Source: Acidimicrobiales bacterium
Lineage (GTDB): Bacteria > Actinomycetota > Acidimicrobiia > Acidimicrobiales > Iamiaceae
Direction of reading: 5' to 3'
Assembly (NCBI GenBank): GCA_035630295.1
Contig: DASQKY010000003.1
Coordinates: forward strand, 1-64,000
Length of the DNA: 64,000 nucleotides
Shown: in pieces, positions 62,567 to 64,000 of the stretch
Layout: each line of letters opens with the position of its first letter
How positions within the stretch are numbered: position 1 is the first letter of the stretch
Program-made: the position numbers and the translations under genes
Notes under the pieces: model-generated
Databases searched by the model: none
What the model was told of the DNA's origin: nothing
Seen by the model: the letters and a program-made list of their open reading frames with translations, nothing else

Positions 62567-62583
62567 GGGCACCCCGGCGGAAC
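62567..62583 (+). promoter_or_regulatory. Conserved 17-nt leader element, copy 2
   Basis: Identical to 60682-60698; 48 nt before the GTG of the second metzincin gene. Confidence 0.5.
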
Positions 62584-62630
62584 GGCGGCGGTTGCTCTCC
62601 TCCTCATCCATTGAGCAGAAAGAGACTCTC

Positions 62631-64000
62631 GTGTTCAGACCTTTGCTCCCTGTTCGTTCTCGGCCTCGCCGACGGCCCCTCGCTGGGGTGGTTGCGGCGT
62701 TGGTGTTGGTGGTGACGGCGGCGGCGTGTGACCCGCCCCCGGAGAACGCGCCGTACTGGCACCCCGGGACCACGGTGGATGCCACCGTGGTCGGCCCGTT
62801 GGTGCGCATCTCTTGGGATGCCACCACCGGCGGCGATCCGGCCACCGCCTATCAGATCAACCTCGGGACCCCCACCGGCACCGGTGTGGCGCTGGTCCCG
62901 GCGTCGGTGAAGGACTGCTACATCTCCGGCCTCTCGCCCAGCACCGGTTACACGATCGTGGTCACGGCCCGCGATGCCCAGATGCATTGGAGCGGGCCCC
63001 TCCCGGGGACGAAGGGCAACCGCAAGACCACCATCACCACCAGCAGCCACGGCGGCGCCGGCCCCAACCTGTGGTGCCACACCGCGGTCGACGCCGACAG
63101 CGACGGGTTGCCGAACGGGGTGGAGACCAACGACGGCTCCTACTCCGGCGCCGGGGACACCGGCACCAACCCCAACAACCCCGACACCGACACCGATGGC
63201 ATCACCGACGGGGAAGAGGCCCTGGGCACCGGTGGCGTCAACCTCTGGGCCATGGGCGCTCGGCCGACGCACAAGGATCTCCTGGTCGAGGCGGACTGGA
63301 CTTCCACGCCGACCTGCGCGGCTGGCAATCGGCCCACTGCGGCGGTCGTGTCCGAGCTTGCCGCCGTGTTCGCCGGGGGTCCTGTCACCAACCCTGATGG
63401 TGTCGGCGGTGTCAAGCTCATCGTGGACTACGGCCAGGGTGGTGTCTTCACCGGTGGGAACGCCATCACCCACGACGGCAGCCACGTCGATGGGCCACGC
63501 GAGGAGTTCAACGAGTGGAAAGCCGAGCACCTCGTCCCGGCCCGCCTCGGCGTGTTCCACTACGCGATCATGGTCGGCCTCGGAACCTCGATGGCTGAGA
63601 ACGGTGGAGACGATCTCACCATCAGCGGGGCCTGCAACCCTGTCCCACACGTTGTTGCCCGCAGCCTCTTGCACGAGTTGGGCCACAACCTTGATCTCAT
63701 CCACGGTGGCGTCTTCAGTCAGGGCGGCGGCTCTCGCCCGGTCAACGACCTTCCGAACTACAACTCGATCATGAACGACGCCTACGCCGAAGGGGTCGAC
63801 ACCGACTGCGACGGTGACGGCTCGGACGACGGTGTCCTCGACTACTCCGATGGCTCCAACGCCCCGCTGGATGAGTCCGACCTGGACGAGACCATCGGCA
63901 TCTGCGACGGGCCTGATGCAGGTACGACCGGTGACCCCATCGACTGGGATCGCGACGGCATCTACGAGACCTCCGTCGAGGTCGACATCAACGACGACGA
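62631..64000 (+). CDS. Second metzincin-like metalloprotease lipoprotein, 3'-truncated by window edge
   Basis: GTG 62631 with AGAGA upstream; open to the window end (456 codons visible). Closely related to the preceding gene throughout: signal peptide with TAAAC lipobox, FnIII-like domain with TAYQINLGTPTGTGVALVP, Asp-rich repeats (DADSDGLPNG, DTDTDGITDGEE), protease motif HELGHNLDLIH (His348-His358, Asp in the Gly position), Met-turn SIMNDAY (Met381), C-terminal DTDCDGDGSDD. A tandem duplicate. It differs by lacking one Asp-rich repeat and in the spacing around the active site. Confidence 0.85.
   Translation, partial: MFRPLLPVRSRPRRRPLAGVVAALVLVVTAAACDPPPENAPYWHPGTTVDATVVGPLVRISWDATTGGDPATAYQINLGTPTGTGVALVPASVKDCYISGLSPSTGYTIVVTARDAQMHWSGPLPGTKGNRKTTITTSSHGGAGPNLWCHTAVDADSDGLPNGVETNDGSYSGAGDTGTNPNNPDTDTDGITDGEEALGTGGVNLWAMGARPTHKDLLVEADWTSTPTCAAGNRPTAAVVSELAAVFAGGPVTNPDGVGGVKLIVDYGQGGVFTGGNAITHDGSHVDGPREEFNEWKAEHLVPARLGVFHYAIMVGLGTSMAENGGDDLTISGACNPVPHVVARSLLHELGHNLDLIHGGVFSQGGGSRPVNDLPNYNSIMNDAYAEGVDTDCDGDGSDDGVLDYSDGSNAPLDESDLDETIGICDGPDAGTTGDPIDWDRDGIYETSVEVDINDD

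Overview
The window is chromosomal DNA from a very GC-rich actinobacterium. The mix of genes suggests Acidimicrobiia or a near relative: coproporphyrin-type haem genes, a WS/DGAT acyltransferase, a HelD-type helicase, a GGM-tailed GroEL and an initiator tRNA. That placement is inference from gene content. No rRNA, CRISPR array, insertion sequence or phage gene was seen.

Layout. 1-6.4 kb: 3' end of groEL, then a two-gene type VII secretion-like locus on the minus strand (a WXG-motif protein and a 1454-residue FHA/FtsK ATPase of EssC type). 6.5-7.8 kb: coproheme decarboxylase (HemQ/ChdC) and a RelBE-type toxin-antitoxin pair. 7.8-13.3 kb: branched-chain amino acid ABC transporter (livHMGF), with its binding lipoprotein convergent to it; LivH carries an extra N-terminal extracytoplasmic domain. 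13.4-25.6 kb: housekeeping genes (cold-shock protein, Rrf2 regulator beside a CoA-disulfide-reductase-like flavoprotein, GlnD, NUDIX, WS/DGAT with a lysine-rich tail, amidase, MtfA-like peptidase, GNAT). 25.6-27.7 kb: an HTH/nucleotidyltransferase toxin-antitoxin-like module abutting the 3' remnant of a chitinase-like gene. 27.7-37.8 kb: MFS permease, SbcD-SbcC, a lipoprotein sugar dehydrogenase, GH1 glycosidase, GtrA protein and a methyltransferase. 37.9-43.5 kb: a five-gene minus-strand operon (glycosyltransferase, methyltransferase, alpha-barrel protein, HAD phosphatase, acyl-CoA synthetase) behind a perfect TetR-type palindrome. 43.5-52 kb: DUF445 protein, D-aminoacyl-tRNA deacylase, an Lnt-like acyltransferase with Ser in place of the catalytic Cys, an AT-richer secreted-protein gene, and hemG, hemH and hemE. 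52.1-56.6 kb: a HelD-like helicase with no canonical start codon, and two proline-rich single-pass membrane proteins. 56.6-64 kb: initiator tRNA, then a block of exported proteins: a large Ig-like/DUF4214 protein whose signal-peptide region contains a run of 12 C, and two tandem metzincin-like lipoproteins. The second metzincin runs off the window.

How the genes fit together. HemE, HemG, HemH and HemQ together point to the coproporphyrin-dependent haem route, split between two loci. The BCAA transporter set is complete in one place. The operon at 38-43.5 kb looks like a lipid/glycan modification unit under TetR-type control. The last 7 kb look like a surface/secreted module with a possible slippage switch. 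The least explained items are the minimal WXG/EssC locus, the C12 tract, the tandem metzincins with a shared upstream element, and the histone-like tail on the storage-lipid synthase.
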